Shown: piece by piece, positions 22,799 to 33,314 of the stretch
Layout of the letters: every line of letters starts with the position of its first letter
How positions within the stretch are numbered: position 1 is the first letter of the stretch
NCBI GenBank assembly: GCA_037447655.1
Contig: JBBHKE010001317.1
Location: forward strand, 154,501 to 218,500
Origin: Zygnema cylindricum
Lineage: Eukaryota > Streptophyta > Zygnematophyceae > Zygnematales > Zygnemataceae
Direction: 5' to 3'
DNA: 64,000 nucleotides
Translations under genes and position numbers: made by a program
The notes under the pieces: generated by a model
Told to the model about the DNA's origin: nothing
What the model saw: only the letters and a program-made list of their open reading frames with translations
Databases searched by the model: none

Positions 22799-22807
22799 TA
22801 TTTATAG
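22799..22807 (+). promoter_or_regulatory. Probable TATA box of the D LTR
   Basis: TATTTATAG follows a short perfect stem (CTCT, GCC loop region, AGAG). The same arrangement is kept in the 3' LTR near 40630. Transcription of D would start about 30 bases downstream. Confidence 0.45.
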
Positions 22808-22971
22808 GCCAACTTTGGTCAGCCATAACTTAATGCTCGAGTGAGCAATTTCACTGATTGTTTTTCTTGCGGACTCAGGGGTGTAGTCGGTTAGAGTTTA
22901 TGCATCCCAGGGTGAACTTATTCTATGCCAAAATCAAATGTGCAAATACTATCCTAGAGTCTTCACATAAG

Positions 22972-23928
22972 ATGGACATTGTGTGTACCAATGGAGGTCA
23001 CAGAATTACAAGTTATGGGCCCACCTTCAAGGGTGCCTATTTTTAATGGAACAGGGTTCATTTATTAGGAAACTATGATGAGGGGTGTTTTGTTTAAAAA
23101 ACGGCTATGGGGCATTGTGAGTGGCCGTGTACGTCGGCCATCCACAATATTGGGAGTTCCACTAGGGTTTGGAGGATCTCGGTTCACAAGAGGATCAGCG
23201 GGGGCACACGTGGTAGAGGATGTTGGATAAAGCATCGTGTCGGACATGAGAAGGAGAAGGGGAAGGAGAAACTCACACCAATGCCTTTTGGATTAGTTCC
23301 GGTAGCAGATGTTCAGAAAACCGAGGCTAATGATAGTGAAATCTGGGATTTTTAAAATACCGTGGCGACTCATTTTATTCTCGGGCGTCTTACTCAAGCA
23401 GTGGCTACGCCTCATCTTCATGTGGACAAGGCAGACGAGTTGTGGGAGGCTCTTGTCAACATTTACAAGAGTGGTACGATTCAGCAGTAGAAGCTGGCAG
23501 ATCAAAAGGTACAAGCATATGTGAACAAAAGGGGAAAGATGTTAGATTTTTGTAACGACTTGGCCGGGTTATTTCTGGAGTTGGAAAGTGCACGGAAAAA
23601 GGGAGACCGAGAAAGAGAAGGTGAAACTTTGTTGATGAAACTCCCAGATGAGTATAAAAACATTGTTAACAGGTTTGAAGGCTTGCCAGATTATCAATGG
23701 ATCTGGAACTCCGTTGTGGAAATGATTTTGGTTCGGGAAAGCACAATTGAGATTCGGAGAGGAGGAAAGAGTGTTCAGGCATTGGCTTCTGGGACTAATT
23801 AGGGGGATAAGGATTCCTAGAAACCTTATGGAAACTTTGGTGGAGGAGGAAGAGGAAATCAATTAGATAGATCAAGATCGAGGCCTCTGAAGGGGCTTTG
23901 TCACTTTTGAAAGAAGTCGAGACATTAC
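22972..23928 (+). pseudogene. Gag of copia element D (5' part), broken
   Basis: The frame opens at ATG 22972 inside the LTR (MDIVCTNGGHRIT), crosses the LTR end and primer site, and continues SYGPTFKGAYF before a TAA. A gag domain of UBN2 type follows in pieces: ATHFILGRLTQAV, then KADELWEALVNIYKSG, and at 23521-23802 GKMLDFCNDLAGLFLELESA and LPDEYKNIVNRFEGLP. The zinc knuckle is CHF-stop-KKSRHY, cut at 23928 by the A solo LTR. Its last Cys (YMVEC) resumes at 24778. Stops and frameshifts make it inactive. Confidence 0.8.
23011..23026 (+). other. Primer-binding site of element D
   Basis: AGTTATGGGCCCACCT immediately follows the LTR end. GTTATGGGCCCACC is complementary to the anticodon stem-loop (GGTGGGCCCATAAC) of plant initiator tRNA-Met as I remember it. 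This is priming from an internal tRNA site, as in Drosophila copia and yeast Ty5. Confidence 0.75.
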
Positions 23929-24772
23929 TGTTGTTTTTAGAAAGCTTTAGTCCTCTCTATGCCTCAGCTGTGAGGGAGAGAGAGCTATTCAAGACTTAAG
24001 CTATTTTTTGGTTGAGTTCAGTTCAGTGGTTACCAAAATTAGTGTGACAGTGAAGTTGGGAGTTCACGGTTCATTCACACTTGGGACACGCGTCGTCACT
24101 TGAGAGGAATGCGTGAGTATGTCCGCCGTGGACGTACGGAAATTCGGTAGGACCACGGGACTTCGTGAAGTCAATTCTACGGTGCCAAATCCTCTATTTG
24201 AACGGTTGACAGCCGCCGCCAACAAATACTGACGAGGCGTGACTAGATCACTATCACTTTACGTTGTCTGAACTTAGGTGTAAATATTTGGTAGAATAGA
24301 ATTTTGTCTGTAGTGAATTAGTTGTTTAGTGTTGAGAATGTGGTTTATGACATACCTTCAGTACACAGGTATACTCACAGTATTTGTTGTGTTAGAATGT
24401 TATATGTACGGCTGGAATGCCTCCGTACGGCTTAGTGTAGTTTCGGTGTATAGAAGTAGGACTTAGTGAATTTGATTCATTAGGAACAAATGATATAAAA
24501 ACTGTACACTCAATTTTATATAATTTCATTTCTCCATATCTCACAGATCTAAGATCGGAATTCATTGAAATTTTGGATGTGTAATTTTCTGTATGTTATC
24601 TACATTGTGGTGAATTTTCAAGACTATTAGACCATTTCTATTAAAGTTATAGTCTGTCAAAGTTGTTGTTCAGCCATCGGTATTTGTGGAAGCTTCCTCT
24701 TTTGATTTGTTCTACGATGACTACTGCTACATCTTCTTCATCTTCAGTGCCAGCAGTTGTCTCAGAACAAAA
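23929..24772 (+). repeat. Solo LTR of copia family A inside the D gag zinc knuckle
   Basis: This 844-base LTR starts TGTTGTTTTTAGAAAGC and ends CAGAACAAAA. It is flanked by exact 5-base duplications ATTAC at 23924-23928 and 24773-24777. It matches the A LTR at 37343-38192 in reverse. A TATAAAA box lies at 24494-24500, and the family's gag ATG near 24718 is kept. No internal region is present, so this is the product of LTR-LTR recombination. Confidence 0.92.
24494..24500 (+). promoter_or_regulatory. Probable TATA box of the family A LTR
   Basis: TATAAAA is followed about 15-20 bases later by TTTTATATAATTT. The solo LTR could still act as a promoter or start codon donor for neighbouring sequence. 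This is inference from position only. Confidence 0.35.
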
Positions 24773-24777
24773 ATTAC

Positions 24778-26535
24778 ATGGTGGAGTGCACTAAACTTAC
24801 AAAGTTGAGATTGAAGAAGGAACAGGTCGAAAACCAGCCGCAAGGAATAAAAAGGCATTTGTGGCAACACAAGTCATCGAAAAGGATTCAAATGAGGACG
24901 ATAGAGAACTTCACCTAAACGAGGAGCTGGAGGTGAAAGATGAGCCGCATATTCCAAAGAGACAAAAGTGTGCTTTTGGTGGAGTAAGAGAAGCTCGTGA
25001 AGAAGGGTGGATATTTAATTCAGGAGCCTCTATGCATATGTGTAGATAAAAACCATTGTTTACCAAGATGAGAAAGATCCCCACTGTAGAGATAGAGTAT
25101 GGGGATGGGAGAATAGTGACCACTAATTTAGTGGGACCAGTGGATCTGAGAGACTTAGTTGATGGTAAAACATCAATAATCACTTTCTCTGATGTTCTTT
25201 TTATTCCAGAGTTGAACAAGAATCTTATCTCTACGTCGGTCTTAGAAGATAAGGGTTTTGAGACTTGTATTAAGAAAGGAGTCTTTGTTGCTAGCTATGA
25301 GAATAAAGTGTACTTCACAGCTGAAAAAGGTAGCCAAAGAATGTTTACGCTGAATTTGAGTAATGGCAAGACGGGAGTTTACTATGCTTGTGTAAATAAT
25401 TTGATGATGTGGCATAAAATATTGGGAGATGTGCATCTAGATAGATTGAAGGAAATGAAGAAAATGGGTGTAGTTGAGGGAATACAATTTGGAGATAATG
25501 AGACTTTGGATGATTGTAGTGGGTGTGCTCAATGAAAAGCCCACAGATTGCCTTTTCCAGAAGCCGCAATATATAAGGGTGAAAAGGTTTTACACTTGGT
25601 TCATACTGACATATGGGGACCGGCCAAAGTGCCATCAGTTGGAGGGAAAAAGATTTATGCTTACTATCACTGATGATTGGTCTAGATACTCTAGAGTATA
25701 TTTCTTGAAAAACAAATATGAGGCTTCGGCTTATTTTAACGAGTATAAAGCATGGAGTGAAAAGCTTCATGAGACACCTATAAAGAGAGCGAGGAGTGAT
25801 AATGGGGGGGAATTCACTTCTAATGGGTTTGAGGATTACATGAAAAGAGGAAGGGGTTCAACACCAAAAGACTGTCCCAAAAAACCCATAACAAAACGGT
25901 GTTGCCGAGAGACTTAACCAGACATTAAGTGATAGTGCCCGTAGTATGTTGACAGATAAATAGATAAGAAAAAGTTTTTGGGCAAAAGCTATGAATTGTG
26001 CTAACTATCTCAAAAATAGAGTCTTTACCTCGGCGATAAAAAGACAAACACCTTATGAAAGATGGACCGGGAGAAAACCTAATATTTCACACTTAAAGGT
26101 GTTTGGAAGTAAAGTATTTAGTCTAAACACAGAAAAATCTGATTGGAAGTTAGATGCAAGAGGAAAGCCAGGATACCTTCTTGGGTATGATGAATATGTA
26201 TAAGGGGTATAAAGTTTATGATCTTGGAAGAGAAGACATAATTATAGTAAAACACTTGGTAGTCATGGATGAAGGAAAGCCATAGATCCCTTTAAGTACA
26301 CTAAACCGATCAGAATTAGAATTGAATCCGAAAATGAGTTAGATTCAGATTCTTCTAACCGAACTTTGGTTTAGCCTAACCTTGCAGAAGAAGAGGAAAA
26401 ACTGACCGAGAGTGACCCTCTCTTGGAGTCACAACTTCTGGTTCAAATCGAGGAAGAAAACGAGGAAAGACCGGAAATGGACGATGAACGTCTTGAGATG
26501 GACTCCACGGATAGGGGAGAAGGTGAAGTTGTTCG
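24778..26535 (+). pseudogene. Protease and integrase of copia element D, broken
   Basis: Starts with the end of the zinc knuckle (YMVEC), then a charged linker. The protease is GWIFNSGASMHMC at about 25009-25048, with Asn in place of the catalytic Asp. It continues at 25056-25535 with the pre-integrase domain (WHKILGDVHLDRLKEM, CSGCA). Integrase core: HTDIWGPAKVPS, RARSDNGGEFTSNGF, and NGVAERLNQTLSDS in another frame. The C-terminal part TPYERWTGRKPNISHLKVFG ends in GKPGYLLGYDEY. It is cut at 26535 by element A with target duplication GTTCG/GTTTG. Confidence 0.85.
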
Positions 26536-26885
26536 AATTTTTCTGAGACAAGTGCTGGTAGTGAAGATGAAGAAGAAGCAGCAGTAGTAGTCATTGTAGA
26601 ACAAATCAAGAGAGGAAGCTTCCACAAATACCGATGGCAAAATAGCAACTTTGACAGACAATAACTTTCAAACCTGGGACAGAATAGTCTTACAAATCTA
26701 CCATAGTGTAGATATCATACAAAGGATCATACACATAAAATTTCACTTAATTCGGCTTACACATATGTGAGATATTCAGAGGTGAATTTTCATAAATAGT
26801 GAGTGTACAGTTTTTCATATCATTTGTTCCTAATGACTCAAATTCACTAAGTCCTACTTCTATACACTGAAACTACACTAAGCAG
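26536..26885 (-). repeat. 3' LTR of element A, terminal part (left of B)
   Basis: Matches 37343-37690 of the 5' LTR, including the antisense reading of the gag start region (CAGTAGTAGTCATTGTAGAAC) and the TTCATATCATTTGTTCC stretch. The outermost bases are mutated (AATTTTTCTGAG for TGTTGTTCTGAG). It stops at the B insertion. Confidence 0.88.
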
Positions 26886-27724
26886 TGTTGTCTTTTTGGA
26901 AAGCTTTCTGTCTCAGAGGAGCGCAGCAGCGCAGCAACTATACAGACAGCAGCGCAACTGCTATACGGAAGAGCAGCGCAGCTGCTATACAGCAAAGCTG
27001 CGCAGCAGCGCAGCAGCAGAGCACCGCAGCAGCGAAGCTGCGACACAGACAGGACAAACGCAGCTGCGGTTACTTTGGATAAGATCCGTACGGACAACGC
27101 AGCTGCTACTATCTTGGATATGATTCGATGCAGGACACCGCAGCCGCGGGTGATGTAAATGTGATCCGGTACGGGACAACGCAACTGCGATTGATATGAA
27201 TCTAGTCAACGGACGAGATTCATAAGAGTATCACAAGTGACTTAGCCGACAAGTATTTGTACAAACACTTAATCTAGATTCTGAGTAATATTGACTGTAC
27301 AATGATAGATTGGGTTGGCACGATCAAGGACACGTAGATCTCAGTAGGTGTGTTGATTTTGGACGTACCTCTCAGGTACACTGTTATCGGCGGTAGAACA
27401 CCGAAAGTATAAGACTTAGGACTTAGAGCATTTTTATGTATCCAGACTTCCAAGTAGTAAAACTGCAGACAGTTTTTGGGAAACTTCTGAGTATTATATC
27501 TTGAGTGTTGTTGGGTCAATTGTGCTGAAACTTTGGGAGTTGTCAGTGTTTATGTTACTCTATATTCTGAAAGAGTTTTGTGAGATTTGGATGCTTTTAT
27601 AAGAATTGGTGAGCACTTAAGAACAGCTGTTTGGTAGGATTCTTGATAGCTTTTGAGAGTGTATCATGTCTACTTCTACTACTACTGCTGCTCCTCCACC
27701 TGCACCGGTGGTTGTAGAACAACA
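26886..27724 (+). repeat. 5' LTR of element B, containing the gag start codon
   Basis: The LTR end is fixed by the 3' copy, which stops at ...GAACAACA (32787). The gag ATG at 27666 therefore lies 59 bases inside the LTR. The first 300 bases are packed with CGCAGC words and GCAGCTGC palindromes (about 26920-27190). A possible TATA-like TTTTTATGTATCC lies near 27430. Confidence 0.92.
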
Positions 27725-27739
27725 GGTTATGGGCCTGTC
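27725..27739 (+). other. Primer-binding site of element B, inside the gag frame
   Basis: GGTTATGGGCCTGTC follows the LTR end ACAACA. GGTTATGGGCC is complementary to GGCCCATAACC of the initiator tRNA-Met anticodon region. The bases also encode the gag residues after Gln-Gln (V-M-G-L). Confidence 0.75.
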
Positions 27740-30107
27740 ATCAAGAATTCCTATCTTTTCCGGGGATAAGTATGTTTACTGGGCGGATATGGTGGAGACA
27801 CATTTTGAAAATATCAATCTTTTGGATATATTGCATGGTTCTTTGGATGAATCTGATCCGTCATGGTCTAAGAAAAATACGCAGGCTCGTTCTATTTTGA
27901 AATTTTGTATATCTGAGGACTTAGCTATGTCTCGGATAAAAATGAAAAAAGCAATTGATATCTGGAAATCCATTAAAAGTGATTATGAAAAGGCTAATGT
28001 TCAAGAAGAACTTCTATTGGCTAGAAAAATTTGGGACTATAAGTACACTGGCGGTACAATGGCTGAATATTCTAACAAATTTCGTATTCTTGTAGATGCA
28101 CATGCTTGTGCCGGTGGGGTGTTTCCTCAGTTTCAATAGGCAGCATTGCTCATGCGGGGTCTCCCTCGTAGTATGAAAGGAGCATCTGACCTGCTCAAAC
28201 AGAAAGATAAAGCTAGCTGGACTTTACAGTTAGCGATCAATATTTTATTAGAGGAGGAAGCTACATCTAACATCCTCAATGTTGAGCAAGTAGAGGCTTT
28301 TCATTCAAAATTTGGAAAGAAAGGTCAATTTAATCAGCAAAGTAATCAGTTTACCCAATTCAGACAGTTTAATCTGGGGGGAAATAGAAAATCAAACAAT
28401 GCATGTTTTTATTGTAGTGAGAGAGGTCATGGATACAAATTCTGTCCTAAACTTAAACAAGCTAACGATTCCGGTTTATACAGGCCGGGATGGCAACAAA
28501 GTCAGTTTTACAAAAGCTTCACGAGGCCTACACCTCGTGGAAATGCACTGTTTTCAGCTTCTTCATCACTCGAAGACGAAACTCTGACATTTTCTGAGGA
28601 GGACGACACGGATCTATTCGCTATGGCGGCAGCAATGGAAGGCGCAAAGGACCCTGGATGGATTATGGATACAGGAGCGTCAACGCATATGTGTTGGAAC
28701 AAGGCCATCTTCAAAAATCTGAAAGCCACGTCGGAGAAAAATATTTATTATGCTTGTGGAATGAGTGTCCAAACTCGTGCAATGGGTGATGTGTCCTTGC
28801 TAGTTGATGTGGATGGACAAGCAATTGAAAGGACTCTTCACAATGTCTTATTTGTGCCTGACTTTAAGAAAAATCTGTTTTCTACGTCGTTGGTTGAGAG
28901 TAAAGGCTTTGAAGTTAGTTTGAAAAACGGTCGGCAGATTGTTAGCAAAAACGGCAAGGTTGCAGTTACAGGTACTAGAGATAGTAGCAAGATGTATCGC
29001 ATGGATATGGCTAATACAAAAGAACATGATGTTTTGTACTCTGGTGTTTTGCACTCAGATGAGTTGTGGCATAAAAGATTAGGCCATGTCAACTATGATA
29101 GTTTGAAGAAAATATTTGTTGCTGGAAAGATAGAGGGTGTCTCAATCACAGATGGGCCGGTCAAAACTTGCGATGGTTGCGCTTTAGGCAAAATCCACAA
29201 ATTGCCATTTCCTAAGGAGTCTGCGCATCGGTCGACGAAACTTTTACAACAAATTCATTCGGATGTCTTTGGTCCGGCAAAGGTTCCTTCTGCCGGAGGG
29301 ATGAAATATATGGTCACCTTCACAGATGATTTCTCAAGGTTTACAAAAGTTTACTTCATGAAGGAGAAGAGTGAAGTGTTTGGTCACTTCAAACACTATA
29401 AAGCATGGGCTGAAAAACTTCATAATACATCTATTTTACAGCTCAGATCGGACAATGGTGGTGAATATACATCGAAAGAATTTGAAACCTTTTTACTCGA
29501 AGAAGGCATTAGTCATCTATTGACTGTTCCATATTCATCGGAACAAAATGGGGTGTCGGAAAGGCTGAATAGAACTCTCACGGAAAGCTCTAGATCTATG
29601 CTCGCAGATAAAAATGTGGATCCGAAATTCTGGGCTGAGGCTCTAAATTGTGCAGTTTATATTAAAAATAGGATAGGATCAAGATCGGTAGAAACAACTC
29701 CTTACGAAATCTGGACAGGTAGCAAACCAGATGTTAGCCATTTCAAGGTCTTTGGTAGTCAATGCTTTATATTGGATACGTCTACAGATAGATGGAAAAT
29801 GGAACCGAAGGGACTACCGGGTATTCTGTTAGGATATGATGATCACTTGAAAGGTTATAGAGTCTTTGTGTTTGAAAGACAAAAAATAGTTGTGGCTAGA
29901 AACATCATTGTTAAGGATGAACTAGACTCCATAGATTTATTTCACATGACAGAGCAGCAAAAGCAACAAAAAGTACAAGAGTATGTCATCTTAGATTGCA
30001 TGCAGGAAATTGTCCCGCAGATTCCACAAACTCTGGTAATGATTCCGGAAACCGACTCTCTCCAATTTCCTCACGAACTTCGGGTCCAGACGGACCAAGA
30101 TCAGTCA

Positions 30108-30183
30108 TTACACACGGATCGCAACCAGCGAAATTAGCAAGACACGGATCGCAACCAGCGCAATCAGCGCAATCAGCGCAATG
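30108..30183 (+). repeat. Micro-duplications in the integrase-RT linker of element B
   Basis: ACACGGATCGCAACCAGCG occurs twice, 30 bases apart, followed by three 9-base units CAGCGCAAT. In the protein this gives a run of Asn-Gln-Arg repeats. Period multiples of three keep the frame. Confidence 0.75.
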
Positions 30184-31948
30184 CGCGGCATCCGACGATC
30201 TCAGCCTCATAATTTCCGGGGGGAAGAAGATCAAGCAGTCGCCTGCAAGCAAGCTCTCACTTTGCCTACTCGGCAGTCTCAGGGGAGCCCTTGACCATCC
30301 AAGAGGCCTTCTCAACACCAGAGCGGAATCACTGGATTGAGGCGGCAAACGACGAAATGAAGTCGATCATGGAGGCTCAAACATGGGAGCTCGTGGACCT
30401 TCCTCCAGACCGAAAAGCGATCGGCAGCAAATAGGTATTGAAGGTGAAGTTAAATCCCGATAATACCATTGAACGCTATAAGGCCAGACTTGTGGCAAAG
30501 GGGTACAATCAAAAGGAAGGAATCGATTTTGAAGAAACATTTTTTCCGGTTGTAAGATTTCCAACAGTTAGGATTTTGCTGTCCCTAGCTGCTATAGAAG
30601 ATATGGAAATTCATCAGATGGATGTAAAAACGGCCTTTTTGCATGGAGAACTAGAAGAGACCATTTACATGCAGCAGCCTGAAAAGTATGTGGAACCAGG
30701 AAAATAGCACTTAGTAGGCAAGTTGGTAAAATCTTTGTACGGCCTAAAACAGGCCCCGAGACAGTGGAATATAAAGCTTGATGAATTCCTGACTAGTCTA
30801 GGATTTCAAAAGATAAGTTCTGATCACTCTGTCTACGTTCTAAAGGGTGAAAATGGGATAGTGTATATAGCGGTATATGTAGATGATTTGCTATTAATTA
30901 CCAAATCAATGGCTGAAATTAACAAAATCAAAACTGCTCTAAACTCACAGTTCGAGATGAAAGACCTCGGTGAGGCAAAATATGTTTTGGGTATCCAGGT
31001 AGAGAGGGACAGAAATAAGAAAATAATAAAATTGACTCAAAAAGAGGCTATTGGAAACATGTTAGATGAGTACGGAATGCGGGGGGCAAAAGGATGTTTA
31101 ACTCCAATGGAGTTTCGGCAGAAGTTAGAGGGAGAAGAGACAGAACCAGGTGTTATTATTAGCGAGTATTTAGAATCAGGGGAGAATGATCCTATGGCAA
31201 TAATACCTTATAGACAGATAGTGGGAAGCTTAATATACTTCATGAACTGTACCCATCCTGACATTGCTGCAGCAGTCGGGGTACTGAGTAGGAGTCTAGA
31301 AAATCCGAAAAAATCTGATCTGGATGCAGCAAAGAGAGTCTTAAGATATTTGGCAAGAACTAAAGATCTCAAACTCACTCTAGGCGGAGGAGAAGTCAAG
31401 CTGCAAACATGGAGTGATGCAAGCTATGGCGACATGCCAAGCCGGAAATTTACCACGGGATTCGTTCTACAAGTTGGGAACGGTACTTGCTGCTGGAGCA
31501 GCAAACTTCAAAAGGTGACAGCACAGTCAACAATGGAGTCGGAATATATGGCAGCAAGCTCGGCCCTCAAAGAACTCTAATGGGTAAAATCCATGTTACA
31601 AGAACTAGGATACATGCAAGTTGGTCCGCAGGTGATCTGGTGTGATAACCAGGCTGCCATTGCCATTGCTTCTAACCCGAGTCATCACTTCAAAAGCAAG
31701 CACATGGATGTACGATTACACTTTGTAAGAGAAAAAGTGTTCTTTAGAGTGATTAAATTATGTTACTTACCAGATGCAAAAATGATTGCTGATATGCTCA
31801 CTAAAGCTCTTCCTGCTCCTAAGCTGAAGTATTGTAGGGAAGCAGTGGGATTAAGTGAATAGCTAATTGCTATACTGCTATGCTGCGATACTGCGCTAGT
31901 TTATCACCGCAGCTGCGCTGGTATACTGATTCTAAAGCTTTAGGGGAG

Positions 31949-32787
31949 TGTTGTCTTTTTGGAAAGCTTTCTGTCTCAGAGCAGCGCAGCAGCGCAGCAA
32001 CTATACAGACAGCAACGCAGCTGCTATACGGAAAAGCAGCGCAGCTGCTATACAGCAGAGCTGCGTAGCAGGGCAGCAGCAGAGCAGCGCAGCAGCGAAG
32101 CTGCGACACAGATAGGACAAACGCAGCTGCGGTTACTTTGGATAAGATCCGTACGGACAACGCAGCTGCTACTATCTTTGATATGATTCGGTGCAGGACA
32201 CCGCAGCCGCGGGTGATGTAAATGTGATCCGGTACGGGACAACGCAGCTGCGATTGATATGAATCTAGTCAACGGACGAGATTCATAAGAGTATCACAAG
32301 TGACTTAGCCGACAAGTATTTGTACAAACACTTAATCTAGATTCTGAGTAATATTGACTGTACAATGATAGATTGGGTTGGCACGATCAAGGACACGTAG
32401 ATCTCAGTAGGTGTGTTGATTTTGGACGTACCTCTCAGGTACACTGTTATCGGCGGTAGAACACCGAAAGTATAAGACTTAGGACTTAGAGCATTTTTAT
32501 GTATCCAGACTTCCAAGTAGTAAAACTGTAGACAGTTTTTGGGAAACTTCTGAGTATTATATCTTGAGTGTTGTTGGGTCAATTGTGCTGAAACTTTGGG
32601 AGTTGTCAGTGTTTATGTTACTCTATATTCTGATAGAGTTTTGTGAGATTTGGATGCTTGTATAAGAATTGGTGAGCACTTTAGAACAGCTGTTTGGTAG
32701 GATTTTTGATAGCTTCTGAGAGTGTATCATGTCTACTTCTACTACTACTGCTGCTCCTCCACCTGCACCGGTGGTTGTAGAACAACA
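31949..32787 (+). repeat. 3' LTR of element B
   Basis: Same length as the 5' LTR. It includes the first 20 codons of gag (ATG at 32729 or so) and stops at ACAACA, which proves that the gag start is part of the LTR rather than of a second truncated element. Confidence 0.92.
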
Positions 32788-33291
32788 AGCTGTACGGAAA
32801 CATTCCAGCCGTACATCTAACATTCTAACAAAACAAATATTGTGAGTATACCTGTGTACTAAAGGTATATCATAAATCACATTCTCAACACTAAATTACT
32901 AATTCACTATACACAAAATTCTGTTCTACCAAATATTTACACCTAAGTTCAGACAACGTAAAGTGATAGTGATCTAGTCGCGCCTCGTCAGCATTTTTTG
33001 GCGGCGGCTGTCACCCGTCCGAATAGAGGATTTTTGCATCGTAGATGTGACTTCACGAAGTCCCGTGGTCCTGACGAACTTCCGTACATCCACGGAGGAC
33101 ATACTCACGCATTTTTCTCAAGTGATGACGCGTGTCCCAAGTGTGAATGAACCGTGACCTCCCAACTTCACTGTCACACTAATTTCGGTAAGTACTAAAC
33201 CGAACTCAACCAAAAATAATCTTAAGTCCTAAACAACTCTATCTCCCTCATAGCTGAGGCATAGAGAGGTTTAGGCTTTCTAAAAACAACA
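32788..33291 (-). repeat. 3' LTR of element A, start part (right of B)
   Basis: Continues the A LTR from AGCTGTACGG to the LTR start (minus strand TGTTGTTTTTAGAAAGCC at 33291). It aligns with 37686-38192. The joint with the part left of B is at the AGCTG duplication. Confidence 0.88.
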
Positions 33292-33314
33292 CTCCCCTAA
33301 AGCTTTATACCCTG

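Larger units (their letters stand above)
22093..23010 (+). repeat. 5' LTR of copia element D
   Basis: Starts TGTTGAAAAAGG and ends GGTCACAGAATTACA just before the primer-binding site. It carries an antisense tRNA-like block (22250-22314), a TATTTATAG box at 22799 preceded by the hairpin CTCTCTGCCAGAGAG, and the gag ATG at 22972, 39 bases before the LTR end. Confidence 0.88.
27666..31862 (+). pseudogene. Gag-pol of copia element B: one frame with six stop codons
   Basis: From ATG 27666 to the TAG at 31862 the frame is 1399 codons with no indel. In-frame stops are at 28137, 30135, 30210, 30432, 30705 and 31578. Domains: gag N-terminus and UBN2 gag (residues about 1-235); zinc knuckle CFYCSERGHGYKFC (about 248-261); protease WIMDTGASTHMC (about 332-343); pre-integrase LWHKRLGHVNYDSL; integrase HSDVFGP, LRSDNGGEYTS and NGVSERLNRT, all three acidic residues kept; reverse transcriptase from about 30370 with [13 protein letters not shown] and YVDDLLLI; RNase H with WSDASYGD, ESEYMA and CDNQAA. 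Comparison with A and C shows the stops replace CAG, TGG or similar codons. It is inactive as it stands, but all catalytic motifs are present. Confidence 0.92.
26886..32787 (+). mobile_element. Ty1/copia retrotransposon B, full length and youngest in the window
   Basis: Identical-length LTRs (839 bases each, 26886-27724 and 31949-32787) differ at only about 20 sites by eye. The internal region carries one continuous gag-pol frame interrupted only by stops. LTRs start TGTTGT and end ACAACA. Target duplication is AGCAG (26881-26885) against AGCTG (32788-32792). The undisturbed A LTR has AGCTG at this place. The polypurine tract CTAAAGCTTTAGGGGAG is at 31932-31948. B lies within the 3' LTR of A. 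Confidence 0.93.

Noticed and set aside
27666-31862. Reassigned stop codons (TAG/TAA as Gln) as the reason for in-frame stops
   Set aside because: Stops also replace Trp (TGG), Arg (CGA, as TGA) and others across elements, and the TFB1 exons contain no in-frame stop. Ordinary decay explains them.
31949-32787. 3' LTR of B read as LTR plus a truncated second copy of gag
   Set aside because: The gag-like tail ends exactly at ACAACA with a target duplication right after it. Both LTRs then have the same 839-base length and TGTTGT/ACAACA ends, and the A, C and D elements show the same arrangement.
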